Source: Asterochloris sp. CNOR1
Taxonomy: Eukaryota > Chlorophyta > Trebouxiophyceae > Trebouxiales > Trebouxiaceae
Reading direction: 5' to 3'
DNA length: 64,000 bases
NCBI GenBank assembly: GCA_963969365.1
Contig: OZ017747.1
Location: 930,001-994,000 of the forward strand
Shown: positions 47,238-59,100 of the stretch, piece after piece
Layout: each line of letters begins with the position of its first letter
How positions within the stretch are numbered: position 1 is the stretch's first letter
Notes under the pieces: generated by a model
The model's input: only the letters and a program-made list of their open reading frames with translations
Database searches by the model: none
Told to the model about the DNA's origin: nothing
Made by a program: the position numbers and the translations under genes

Positions 47238-48332
47238 TCAAAGCCCTGCGCCATCGAACACAACTGTTGTGTTGATGTCTTCGGTAACATGCGCGCTGGT
47301 CAGATCGAGCAGCCACTGGGCCTGCGCTACAGAAAAGCCGTCACACTGCTGCTGGAGGGCCTGCCGGCCTACGACCCTGCTGCTGATCTGGCTGGCTGCA
47401 ACAATCGCCTGGTCCAGTGCAAGGCGGAAAAGCTGTGCCAGCCACATCTGGCATTAGGAGCCAGGTGCTGCCAGCCGGGCGTGGCTGCCCACAGCGGGTG
47501 CAAGGTCCTGCTGCGCTGCAAGTCCAAGTTTGCTTTCAGCAGCAGCTGCAGCAAGCTCCTCCCTGCTGGCCTGTGAGCCTGCGTCAGCAGCATCCCGCAG
47601 GCCACTGTCATCCTGCTGCCCCTCACGGTCAGCAGACTGCTGGGAATCCTCTCGCGGTGCCAGATGTGGCTGCAGCTGACAGCCCCTCTGGATCATGCGT
47701 GCCTGCCTCGGGAACAGGCGCAGCTGCACAATGAAACGCAGCCAGAACCCCTTTTATGGACCACAACAGCTGGCCGCCCTGCTAAGCGCCCGCTGGGCTG
47801 CCTCAAGGAGGCGGGCTTTCTGCCAGTTCAACAAGCTCATGGAGCCTGGGCACCACTGCAACTGCCTCAGCAGGCTAGAGCCCAGGGTCTGCAGGTCCTC
47901 ATTCCCAGGACAGCGCCGGCACTGCCTCCAGAATGCCTGCAGGTTTGCCGCATACTTGGGCAAGAGCTCCATGAGGGCGCTTGTAGCTGCTGTCTGGGCC
48001 AGCAATGTGCACTGATCGCCAAACCCCTGTGCATAAGGATCTTGCAGCGGAACAGGGCATGCGCTGAGGGCTGGAAGGAGCATTTTGCTTGATTTGGCAG
48101 CAGCAAGGCCGCCAACCGGGTGATCACTAACGTCTGCGGTGCTCAGGGCAAGGGGGGCACGCATCAGGGCTGCAGAATGGTGTGGCCGAGGCTGTGCTGT
48201 CAGCAAATGCTCTGCACGGTGAAGGCTGGCAGGCCTAGCTGAGGAAGGCCACGCCAGGAAGAGCTGCACCCAGGAGGTCATGAGCCCTTTCCTTTGCTGC
48301 CAGAGTCGGCGTTCATGGCCAGTTTCTGTCAC
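47238..48332 (-). CDS. Minus-strand exons, possibly the 5' end of the FtsHi gene
   Basis: Two or three exons with good coding character lie directly upstream of the FtsHi exons on the same strand: one from an ATG near 48278-48332 to about 47770, one about 47500-47730, and one about 47240-47453. Joins that keep phase exist (for example donor at about 47494, acceptor at about 47454). The first part (MTSWVQLFLAWPSSARPASL) could be a plastid transit peptide; later parts are helical with Gln/Ala-rich stretches (FSVAQAQWLLDLTSAHV). I do not recognise a family. No clean phase-0 junction to the exon at 46879-47100 was found, so these exons may instead be a separate gene. Confidence 0.4.
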
Positions 48333-48356
48333 AGATGATCATTTGGCGCAGTTGGA

Positions 48357-50409
48357 TTAATCAATTTGATTATTGACACGATCCCAACTGACAGGGTTCC
48401 CAGAGGCCTCAGTGGTGGTCATGGGCGCCGCCGTGGTGGTGGTTGGAGCTGGCGATCCAGCGGTGTTGGCAGCTAAAAGCGCAGGGATACATGGTGTCAG
48501 GCCATGTTGCAGAGAAATCATGCTGCATACTTGTAAAGCTTTCCAGGCTTGCCTGCTGTTGTGATCATGGGTGGCCTTGTCATGCGTGTGGTAGGTAGCC
48601 ATGGGTCTCGACCCTCAAAGGGACTCTGGGAGGTGTGGTCGTGGCAGTCAGGGCAATCATTGAATGCCTCAGTCTCCTCATAGTAAGACTCAGCCATGAC
48701 AATGTGATGCTTGCCACATCCATGCCTGCAAGAGAAGCACTGAAAGACATCAAGCACATTTGTTGTGATAGGTGGACAAGCTTAGGTGGGGCGTGCGAAG
48801 CCCTGCCAGGCTTGCAACCTCATAAGTTGCCACCTGGTGCCTCTGTTGGTACCACACACTGAGTGGTCAGAAGCACGCCCTTACCAAAGCATGCTGATTC
48901 AGGCAGTGTTGGGCAATGCAGAGCAAGTAAAGAGCACCTGCTTTTGCTCAGTATGTTATTGAATTGCCCCTGCTCCTGCGCAGGTGCCACACGGCAGGTT
49001 TGTTTGCTGCCGCTTTGTGGGCCTGATATGGCGAAAGATGTGGTGGCTTTGTTTGCTTCAGCTGGCACATGCACCAGCAGAAAGCAACGCACCCACGGCA
49101 GCTTGGCTCAGGCGAGTCCTCAGGTTGCCGTTGGCCTGGTCCACCCGTTGGGCACAGCACGAGGGATTGCAGCACAATCCCAGGGACAGGGGCTGGCTGG
49201 AATGTGAGGTGGTCCACTCCTGGGGTGCCGCAGGTGAGCTTGAAGCTGCCAGGGGTCAGGCGCAGGTTGTTCCAGGCCATGTCTGTAGGGGCAGGGCTTC
49301 CTTGTGTCTGTCAGACCTTTGTCAAGGGACAGACAAATCCAGCGTAAGGTGAGGCTGCCTGAAGCTGTTCTCACGCAATAGCCAGGACGTCACATGAGTG
49401 AGACGGCACCAATCAAGCATGTGCCAGCAGCAGCCTGGCCAAGACACTGGAGCCGAGGGACAGCTGCAACACATGGACGGCTGCAGATGCTGCCTGAAGT
49501 GCACGTTTGATCAGTCTGTTCCACCAAAGCATCAGCATCACAGGGGTTGCAGCACCACAGGGGTGTAGCCCCACCATGACCGACAGGGGTTGGCGACAAG
49601 CGGTAATGTCCCCACGTGAGCAAACACAGGCAAAGGTGACTGTGCTCACCTCCAAGGCCCACTGTGAGGGTCTTGCCGCCGTCACATGTGCTGGGCACCT
49701 CAAAGGTCATTGTGGCCACCACCGTGTTGTTTGCCAAAGCAGACAGCCGAGACAGCTTGCTTGGATCAAGTGCAATCTGTGCACCCATGACCTGCCAGTC
49801 CCTGCAATTCACAGGCATGCAAAGTGTCAGCATGCCTGGAAGGTGCTGAAAGGCCTCGGTGGGTCTGCGTGCGAATGGCAGCAAGGGCCTCCTGGCACAT
49901 CGGAGAGTGCGCCAACACACCATCAGGGCCAGCACACCATACACCCACCTTTATGACTACATGCAAAAGCAGTGTTGCATGTGCTGCGCAATTTTCAGCA
50001 GCTGCTGAAGGAACAGCACCTACATGCCGGGGTATCCTGGCTTCAAGCCATCAGAAGACCCAGCTGGGCTGCTGCAGCAAGCTTTCTGTGCAGAGAAACA
50101 CTTACATGAACTTGATGCCGCCTGCCTCCCAGTACCCATCTCCTGTCCAGCCTGGTAGCGGGGGGCTGGCCAGCATGCTGAAGCATTCCTGGGCATGGAG
50201 CCGCTCACTAAGAGTCACATGTAGTTGAGACATAACCACCACCTCAAAGCAGAGCTGGCTGATGAGCAGGCAATGCTGGAGTGGTCATGGATGCGGAAGG
50301 TCACCTCTGGCAGCGTAGTATGAGGCAATAGCAGGTCCTTGCTCAGTCTGGTCGCACTCGCCCGGAGACATGCCGTCAGGACCAAAAGTGCCTGACTGAT
50401 TAGCCTCAT
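48357..50409 (-). CDS. Unknown secreted protein with Thr-rich tail
   Basis: Six exons (50243-50409, 50106-50207, 49650-49801, 49093-49282, 48553-48725, 48357-48472) join in phase to 299 residues. It starts with a typical signal peptide (MRLISQALLVLTACLRASA). The body has Gly/Trp-rich and beta-type segments (GWTGDGYWEAGGIKFMDWQV, NNTVVATMTFEVPSTCDGG) and about nine further cysteines, including HGCGKHH and CPDCH, then a short Pro/Thr-rich stretch (PAPTTTTAAPMTTTEAS) that may be O-glycosylated. It is probably exported or a cell-wall or vacuolar lumen protein. I know no family match. Intron 5 starts with GCAAGC. Strong points are phase agreement at all five junctions and the signal peptide. Confidence 0.65.
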
Positions 50410-51894
50410 GCCTCACTGTCCCTAACGACAACCTGACAGACTAGTGTGCAGATGCTGATCGGACTGGTGTGCAATGCTGAAAACACTTCCGTTCTTTGGT
50501 AGTGGTCTGGTAGAGCACACAGCAGCAGGCGATGCCGGTATGATGCTCCGGCGCCTGCAGGAGGAGCTAGCATACTGTGACACGCAGGCTTGCCACTAAG
50601 CTGCCGCAGATCTGTAGACGCCTCCACAGTGAGCCAGCAGTGACCCATTTGGGGTTGGGCATAAGGCTGGCGTGGTGGCAAGGGGTGCAATGTCTTTCTT
50701 TGCTGTTCAGAGCCGTCAAGACCTCCATTGACTCACTGGCTGGGTGTGCCTGATGGTGTGCAGGTGAGCAGGAGTTTCTCAGCAATGTGTAGCCCTTTGG
50801 GGCTCCTGGGCAGTCTCTGTTGAGTGTTGGCATAGTCAGCAACTGCATACTTCGGGGACGTTCTGGGTTTACAGGTGTCACCAGGTACCTGACAGAGCCA
50901 AGAGGTATGGGTGTCATCAGCCCCCTGACAGAGCCACAGGATGTACGGAGACTGTGTCATGCTGCCAGTCTGCTCACGCCGTCCCAGGCTAGGCGCTGAA
51001 TCCCGATCCCTTACCTCTTGCCCTGTGCAGCACCTCGAGTGCGCCAGCAGCGCACCCAGAGCTGAGTGTGGTGGCATGATGCAGCGCAGAGGCTCAAGCA
51101 AGAGCTGCTCACAGAGAATCAGTGCCAGCTCCTGCAGCAGAACAGCCTTGAGGCGCTTCCAGACCCACATGCGCAGCCAGCTTGGGCAGCCCTCTGTCCT
51201 CTCAAGCTGGGCATATTGTGCTGCATCTGTCCTGTGCAGCTGTACCCGAAACTGATGCAAGCACTGCTGGTCAGGGACGGCCTCAGGCAGATTGTGCCAC
51301 ATTGTCGAGGCTCTCTTCAGGGCTGTAATTCATGTAGTTCAGCTGATCAGTTGCATCCAAACAGAAGCTTGGCGGGTATGAGCTGGACTGCCTAAGGCTG
51401 CTGACAGCTCAAGTTTGTGTGAGGGTGAAGACCTCCCGCAAAGTAGGTGCTACCCTCTGCTGCACTTGGCAAAGTTGGGCAACACTCTTTGCAGCATGAG
51501 GCAGGAAGCACTGCCATCATGGCTGGCGACTGCTCCCTGTTCTCCTTGACACAGCTCTCATGGCGTTGATGAGACCTCATCTGGGGCAGGACGTGCCTTG
51601 ATCTGACTTTTGAATAGCTTCAACACTCTGGCACAAGCTTTTAGCTGGACGCAGCGCGTCAACTTCTAGCCTTGCTGCTCTGGAGGGGTAGAACCTGCAG
51701 TTGCCAGCCTTCATAAGGTGCAGGCCTGTTCCAACGTTGCCCCTGCTCTACACAGTAAGGCAGCTGCCCTGCTAAATAGACTACTGTTGTAAGCACACTT
51801 GCATGGCAGGTGCCTGCAAGATGCTGGGGCTTTGTGTGCATCTGTGCCTGCTCATGCACGCCTGACCAGAGTGTGCCTTGCCTTGTCTCCGCAG
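50410..51894. other. Poorly resolved region, possible exons on either strand
   Basis: Open frames overlap on both strands at about 50940-51400. The minus frame up to 51302 ends at a good donor (GAG|GTAAGG at about 51016) and encodes a helical, Leu-rich segment (LKAVLLQELALILCEQLL); the plus frame encodes a different Leu-rich segment followed by CTGCAG-type sites. I cannot tell which is real. The rest shows no coding signal I trust. Confidence 0.3.
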
Positions 51895-52304
51895 GCGCCT
51901 GACGGCACACAGAATCTACTGCAAGATCACCTCAAGCATGTCGCGGCACCTGTCAAGGCACCTGTGGCTGTCCTCTCATGACTTCCTGAACCATCTTGAT
52001 GGGGCATGGGCAGATGGTAGGTGTCCAATTGCTTGCACTTGCTACTAGAGAGGCATGCTGCATCCCCCAGTTTGAAATGGGCTCTTTTGCTTTCACCAAT
52101 GCTATCAACCTGGTCCCTCATCAGCTATTTGCACCCTTTGCGCCCGATGCTGACTTGAGGCGCCTTGTGAAGGAGACAGTGAAGTCACCTCTGCATGAGG
52201 AGGTCAAGGCGCTTGGAAAGACAGCAGTGGAATGCATTGTGCTTGACAACTACAATGAGCCAGAAGACGCAACCACTGATGTGCTGAATGTATGCCTCTC
52301 ATGA
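51895..52304 (+). CDS. Partial hypothetical protein, last exons
   Basis: A plus-strand exon starting after a CTCCGCAG acceptor at 51895 (RLTAHRIYCKITSSMSRHLS, then SSHDFLNHLDGAW) and a final exon from about 52071 (FEMGSFAFTNAINLVPHQLF, ending in DNYNEPEDATTDVLN, stop at 52302-52304) look coding by composition. The join between them is unclear because the GTAGGT donor near 52017 is out of phase. No family was recognised. Upstream exons probably lie in 50900-51800. Confidence 0.35.
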
Positions 52305-52792
52305 TCGGCGCAAGAGAGGTTTGTTGACAATAAGCGGCTTATTATATATATCAAAAACAGAACAAACTCTGTTTCAACCACTGCACACGGCGATTGAGAC
52401 TGAGCCTCCTCATACATCATTAACCCCAGTTCATATTCGTCGGCAGATCTAGGAGGCCTCTGCTGCCTGAAGCTCATCACAAGTGCTGCTCCACGGCCAA
52501 GTGCCTTGTTCCCTGCTCCAGCTCTGTGAGCAAGCTACTGACAGGAGCAGGATGCAAGGGTAACCTCGTCCATGAAGCTGGTGAGCATACCAGCCCCAAT
52601 GAAGATCACAGCGCAAATGATGGCATGCAATGAAGGGTCTTTGGGGATCAAGGCCTCAGTGCCCGCTGCTCATGCCGTTACTGTGTCCCTTCTGAGATGC
52701 AGTGCCGACTCTAGCATTGCGCTTAAGGTCTGCCACTCATGCAAGAATGACATGCAACGCAGGCCGTCTGAGGGGCAGCGCCGGCCCTCAGC
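52305..52792 (-). other. Gap with a possible small minus-strand membrane protein
   Basis: A 90-base minus-strand stretch at 52565-52654 bounded by an acceptor-like GAG and a GAG|GTTACC donor reads IPKDPSLHAIICAVIFIGAG and onward through MLTSFMDE, a convincing single membrane helix. A further minus frame at about 52360-52480 (QQRPPRSADEYELGLMMYEE) could be its last exon. I could not assemble a complete gene or name it. Confidence 0.3.
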
Positions 52793-55700
52793 ATGGCTGC
52801 CGACCCGGGCTGGCAGGCTCATCTGCGGCAGGTCTTGGATATCTTCCCGCCAGTGCAGCATGCCTTTGCCTATGGCTCAGGCGTGTTCATGCAGCCAGAC
52901 CTGTACCCAAGTAGTGGCAACACCAAGCCGATGTTGGACTTCATCTTGGCTGTGCGTGACCCCCTGGAGTGGCACACGGAGAACCTGCAGCGCAACGCCA
53001 AGCACTACTCCATGCTGGGGTCGCTGGGGCCGTCTGCGGTGCGCTTCTGGGCAGTGTGACTGGCAATGAGACAGGCGTCATGGTCGCCACCTGTTTGGTG
53101 CAGTGCAGAGGCCGCTCTGGGCACAGCAAGGGCTGTTCGCACTTGCTGCAGGACATGAGCAACAATGGTGCTTGAGGGAGTGACAGGCCCACCTTTGCGG
53201 CTCTGCCAGCAAGAAGCTGTGGGTGCTTGACCAGGAAGCCTCGCATGTTGCGCACAAGGCACCTGCCTTGTGAGGGGCAGCATCACCCTGTGCAGGACAG
53301 CTCTGAGTACAACCTGTGCTGGCGTAGGTGGTCTGGAACGCTGAGCGCCTTGGGGTGGGCATCCACTTCAACACAGCTGTCTGGTGGCAAGACCATGTGA
53401 GTCTGCCCTCCACCTGTCAAGGCGCCTCCTTTAAAAACTGGCAGCCCTGAAAGGTTGCTGCCTGCAGAGCCACCACAGCAGCCAGCTGCTGCCTGTGCAA
53501 GCGTGCCTGCTGGTGATGGACTCCAAGGCAAAGTATCTGTTTCCTGAGTGTCGGGCGAGGCCTCTGCTTCTTCCCTGCTCTGCCTGCCTGCAGATGATCA
53601 AGTATGGCGTCATTGGGACCCAGATGCTGTATGACGACCTGCAGTACTGGGACACGCTTTACATCGCAGGTGGGCAGCACTAGGACTGGCACTCTGCTCT
53701 AGGTCTTGCCTGCCTCATATGGACAGCTTCATTCCTGAGGAGTATTGGGCTGTGCTGGCACACCGTCAGCCAATGGCTACACATTGACGATGACCTGAAG
53801 TCCGCCAGCATTCAGCTAGAAGCTTGCTGTGCAAGCCTGACCTGGGGGACGCCAGGGCCCCAGCAGAGATGCTGCCTGTCTGTGGCTGCCTGCAGAAGGC
53901 CGCTTGAGCTGGCCCCCCACCCAGGCATGCAGCCTGCCTGCCTGCAGGGCGTATGCAGAAGCCAGTCATGATGCTGAAGGACTATGCTGCCTTTCCGTTG
54001 GCCAGGAAGACCAACCTAGATGCAGCTATGACCATGGCCCTGCTTCTGCTGCCGGAGCAGTTCACCCTGCAGGTGGGTGTCCGGCTGCATTCTCACCACC
54101 CCTTGTGATGAGCTGTTGAGACCGTGCCGCTAGGCCTAGCTGGCCACTCTGCAGCGGCGAAGGCATTGCCACTGGCAATGCTTGCAGCAGTGCCTGCTTC
54201 CGCCTGCCAGTCTGGCCACGGCTTGTGGCACAGCAAAGCCACAAGCCACAGTGGCACTTTTGGCTATGCTCTCTTCTCTTCCCTGCAGAACCCACCACCC
54301 GCAGATCATGCGGCCAGTCCGTCATTGCTAACATGGCAGGCTTGGCGGAGCTCTGCAGTTGATTCTGGCCTGCAGGCCCCGTTGATAGATCCTGCCGCAA
54401 GTGGGTCCTGTGGCTGCAGGACCTGTATGCCAAGATCTGCGGGGTGTCCTACATTGGGGATGTGCGCATGGGATTTGCAGAGGACTCCCGCAAGGTTGAG
54501 CGCATTGCAGCAGGCAGTGCTGCAGGCCTGGCACAGATGTACAACAAACGCTTCAAGGTGGGTTTTGGGGCTTCAAGCAAATTCCTGCAAACCGGGACAG
54601 CAATGTGCCAGCCCAGGCCTTTCAGCGCGGCGCAGCATGTCAGGTGCAGGTTGCCGTCCCTGCCTGCACAGCCTAAGGGCCCTGTGTGTCTGCTCTGGTC
54701 TCTTGGCTGATGAGCTGACTGCCTGCTGCTGCACTGCAGCTGCAGCTGCACACAGGGCACTTGGAAAGGCCGGCTGAGCATGCAAGCTGGGCATTGCCAC
54801 AGATTGGACCAGTTTGAACACCAGGACCCTGCAGATGTGCTCTGCTGCCATGATCATTGACAATGACGGCGCCCATCCATGTGTTCTGCGGCTGTGCAGG
54901 GTCCCATTGCAGAGCGCGCCAAGCTTCTGCAGAAGCCAGACAGCAGCCTGGTGCAGGATAGCTCGATGGACACTCGAGTGGAGCTGATGGCATCGCTTCC
55001 TTACGTGAGCAGCACGACAGCTGGCCTGGCCCACCCTTACCGTACAGAGCGCATGCAGGGCAGCAGCGAGGCACTGCCAAGCTGGGTCTCCTGTGCCACA
55101 CTTGGCCCTGCACAGGCATGCTTCTATTGCTGTGCCCTCTTTGAGGAACAGACTAAGCGCAACCACTGGCATGTCAAGCAGACAGTGCCCCTGCAGGGCA
55201 CTTCCAAGCGTCTGGCAGTGGCCTCACTGCCATGCACACGTCTCATCTGTGCACAGCTGTGCCTGCAGGGCATGCTCAAGCGCCTGGCAGCAGCCACCCA
55301 GCCTTTCAGCTTCAGCGAGATTGCTGAATCTGCTGAGGTTGCCCACCGCATTGCACATTCGACGGCAAATACTGGCACCTACCAGGACCTGCTTCGTGCT
55401 GCAGTGGCCAGCATTGTCCGACCATCCAGCAGGTGAGCTGCCTGCTGGGCCAACAGAGCATGGTGAGCAAGACCGCAGAGAGGCATGCTAAGCACTAGCA
55501 GAGATCCTAAATATGCGCAGGCAGCACTGTTGGCCACTTTGCTGCTGAAACACAAAGCACATGACGCATTGTCTTGTGCAACACATTGTCCATGCCTTCA
55601 GATGTCATGTGAGGGCTGAAATGCTGTCCATGCCTTCAGATGTCATGTAAGCTGCTGAAATGCTGTCCCGGGTCAAGCTGCAGCATCTCACAATTGACGA

Positions 55701-55814
55701 TGACACCTTGTCTGCAGACGGCAGGCTTGGTCAGGGTTATTCATGGCAGGCGGGGCACGCTCCATCTCGTATGTATGGCAGAAAGTACTGAAGGCAAATC
55801 GCTCAGGTCTCTGA
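52793..55814 (+). CDS. TAM41: Mitochondrial phosphatidate cytidylyltransferase (TAM41)
   Basis: Makes CDP-diacylglycerol from phosphatidic acid and CTP at the mitochondrial inner membrane, the first step toward cardiolipin. Eight exons (52793-53038, 53328-53396, 53594-53669, 53948-54072, 54420-54557, 54900-55004, 55269-55432, 55718-55814) join in phase to 339 residues, near the human length. Conserved stretches are HAFAYGSGVFMQ (nucleotidyltransferase motif), MLDFILAVRDPLEWHTENL, MIKYGVIGTQMLYDDL, LYIAGRMQKPV, CGVSYIGDVRM and SIVRPSSRRQAWSGLFMAGG. The last junction was accepted because it restores the conserved tail after VRPSS, and reading straight to the stop gives the expected SYV end. No clear presequence is seen. 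A pattern of exon-edge duplication occurs before exon 7. Confidence 0.95.
55187..55229 (+). repeat. Echo of TAM41 exon 7 start
   Basis: The exon edge at 55259-55300 reads tgcctgcagggcatgctcaa then gcgcctggcagcagcc. A copy at 55187-55229 reads gcccctgcagggcacttcca then agcgtctggcagtggcc, 73 bp upstream in the intron, with the acceptor intact. Confidence 0.75.
55587..55663 (+). repeat. Two-copy 38-bp tandem repeat in TAM41 intron 7
   Basis: The unit tgtccatgccttcagatgtc plus about 18 further bases occurs at about 55588 and again at 55626. The copies differ at about three positions. It lies about 55 bp upstream of the last exon. Confidence 0.8.
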
Positions 55815-56141
55815 CACGCTGTTACGCAAAGGTGCTTGTGATCTCAATACTCCTAGTGCAGCACCAGCATCAGTTTCAGCCCCACATCCCTGATGCTGGT
55901 GCGGCCTCAAGCTGCCTGCGTTCCAGAGCCTGCTATAGATCTGTGCTGTGTTTCTGAGGTGTGCGGAGACCAAGCAAAATTCAACAGCAAAGTTCAAGCT
56001 TCCTGACGAAGGCTGAAGTTCTCAAAATTGGGAACAGAGTCAGCTTACTTACTGCTGAAAGCGCTTTGCATCAAGTTTTTGAAATTGGCTGACAGGACCT
56101 GGCGCTGCAATGGTGCCACTCCAAGCTCAGATGGGCTGTCT

Positions 56142-59100
56142 TCACTTCTTGTTGCTGTCTGCGCCTTGCTGGCCGCGTGTCGGCTTGCCCAAGCTTGCAG
56201 GCCGTGGGGGGCCCGTGCCTGGGCCCTGAGCAGACGGGGCGATAAAGGCAAAGGGCAGCTCCACTCGGTGCAGCCCCTGCAGGCTCATGTCGCCAGCCAC
56301 AACGTGTGCGAAGTAGACTGGATGCTGGGCCAAACCTTGCACGGCGGCAACCTCATCCCTTGTTGGAATGCTGGCGCCATGGCTGAGGCAGATGTGCATG
56401 GCGGGCTGGTCAGGGCGGGTCTTGCTGAAGCTCTTGTTGGGCCCGAAGATGTCATAAACCTGCAGTGAACCCACCAGTCAATATAATGCTGCCTACAGCA
56501 TGGGCAGCTTTGCACTGTATCAGGCACCTCTTGACAATATGGAGTTCAGTAGCCTCAATCTTGCAATGTGCACAGCTCTGCAATGCGACATGCAGACCTG
56601 AGGAGCTTTTCTGCCTATGCAAGCCAAGCAAATTCACCCCATGCATTTGGCTTTCACCCCATGCATCAAGCCTTGCAACCCACGCATTGAACAAGTCTGC
56701 AACTTGCAGGCTATGCAGCTCACCATGGTGCAGTTGCCAGGGAATGGTGCTGATGGCTCTTCTGGCTTGATGAAGGGGAAGGGGCGCAGGCGGGGGAACA
56801 CGCTGGTCAGGGACAACCGCTTGTCCTTGCTGCAGGCACAGCACCTCAAGGTGAGACCTGCTGCGCAGGCCACACTTGGCATGCTACAGATGGTTGGCTT
56901 TTGGCTGGTGGTCAGCCCTGCCGCCGGTAGCCTGATGCAGGCCACCAGCCTGTTGTATATGAGCTGGCTTATTTACCGGCCTTGCCTGCAGGAAGCATCA
57001 GCCGCGGCATGCTGTGCTGTCTGTTTTAAGGACAGGAATGTGCTGTGCATGTGAAGGGAGGTTGATCGCGCATCAAAAATAGTAGATTCTGCTTGGTGGT
57101 CTGCATCACAGCTAAAAGCGCGAGGCAGGCATGCAACAGGCTGTGCATGAATTTATTGCTTCACTCAGACTGCATGTGCCAGTGGACAAGCACGATCCAA
57201 CACTAGGAGGCTATCGCTTTAAGGTCATGTTCAGCCAGCGTGCAGAAGGCTGCAGGCAGGGGTCACCATCTTTCCACAGAAGCGCCCACAAAAGCAAAAG
57301 CACGCTGGCCAGTGACCACAGCCAGGGAGGGCTGGCATACTTGCTTCTGCAGGCATGCCCCACACCTGAAAGGAGTGCCAGGCAACATGCACTGCTGAAC
57401 ACACCCCGCGTCCACAGCACCAGGAGAGGGCTTGGTGCCCCCCAGCAGCCAGGGCTGCCGCTCCAGCCTCTGCGCCAGCCACTGCTCCCACATCCGCCGG
57501 GTTTGTGCCTCATGCTGCCGTTGGCGCAGGATGGCCTGCACCTCTGGCGGTGTGCCATCATCAGCAGGCTCGTCTGCCTTGCTGCCACCCTCATCTGCAT
57601 CTGGCTCCTGGTCTGCTGCTGGCTTTTCTGTTGTGCTCAGAATGACCTCTGCCCTGACGCTTGCGCTGGCGGCAGGATCTGCAGCAGGGTTTGCAGTGCC
57701 ATTGCAGTGGGCATGCCCAGGTGTTGCCCAAATGCTGCCCAAGAGGCAGCACCAAGGTGCTGAAGGCTGATGATAGGTGACTGGCTGCCAGAAGCTGCCA
57801 TCTGGCCAGGCTGTGCTCCCTTTGTTGCGACTTCAACCGCAGCATTGCGTGGTGGGTCTTTGCAGCATGGCAAGGTGCCAGCCGTCTTTCAAAGCATGGC
57901 AGGATGGGAGCACACATCAGCAGTCATGTGACATTCATGGCAGCCTGGCCTGTTTCTGGAGCATACAGCAGCAGAGGCCTGCAGTGATGCCTGCAGGTGC
58001 GACGCACCTTCAGCTGCCTCCTCCTTGACTGCTGGGCTGTCCGCAACGGGCGCTTCCTGCCCGTCCTCCTGCAGCCCGCTGCTGCCCAGCGCCTCTGCAG
58101 CCGCCGCAGCGCTGACCAGGGCTGGAGGAGCAGCCTCAGCAGGTTTGGCCTCCTGAGCGCCGTCAGCAGAACCTATGCTCACGTCCTGGGCCAGCGAGGC
58201 TGCGGCATGACTGGGCGGATCCTGCTGCGCCTCTGCGAGGGCACCCCCCTTCGCCGCCTCTTCTACAGGCAGCGGCACGGCAGCAGCGGCCGCAAGCGAC
58301 GCAGGCACCCGCAAAGTCGGCGCAGGAGCAGCAGGGTTTGCCTGCTGGGCTGCAGCTGCTGGTGCTGCAGCTGGGGCAGCAGCATCGCCTGCCTGTGATC
58401 TGCGGCGCCGGCGACCGCACTGCCTCTGGGGCAGGGCGCTGCTGTCCAGGCCATCTGGCGGGCCAGCCTCCGCAGATCCCCTGTCCTGGGGTTGCTCTGC
58501 AGCTCCCTGGCCCTCCAAAGCATCCGTGGCCACAGCCGTGTTCCGCAGGCGGCTGGGCTGCCACCTGGTGGCCCCCCCATCCCCACCAGTGGCTGGCACA
58601 CTGACTGGCCCACTGCTGCTGGGGGTGGCATCGCCACCCCCAGCTGTGGCAGCCTGGCTACCAGCTGGGCTGCCAGAATACAGCGCTGGAGATACAGGGA
58701 CAGGGGAGTAGTTGGCGCCACCAGGAGTGCTGCTGGCAAGCCCTTGAGGCAGCCCTGCAGGGGGCGGCATGGCGCCTGCTGCCCCCCCGTGCTTGACACA
58801 GCTCCCCATGTCTGGCGCAGCCCCGAAGGCAGGCACCCCATCACCAGCAGCAGCAGCCGCGTCGGCAGCTGCAGCGGCAGCCAGGGGCCCGAAGCTAAGC
58901 TCCCTGCTGGCACCCAGCAGAGGGGACTCCTGGTGGGAGGTCCTGTTGATGCCTGCCCTGTCCTTGAAACTTGTCTCTGGCTGGCCCACCCCACTTGTGC
59001 CTGCCGCATCTGTGAAGGTGAGCTCAGTCGTCTCGCCTGTGGGGGACAGGAGCCGTGTGCTGCCGCCTGCCAGGCTGGGGCTGCTGGCAGGGTGCCCTGC

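Noticed and set aside
57131-57450. Plus-strand frame with GGYRFKVMFSQRAEG
   Set aside because: It lies inside the modelled TSEN54 intron 9, has no splice partners and continues only into the antisense of an exon.
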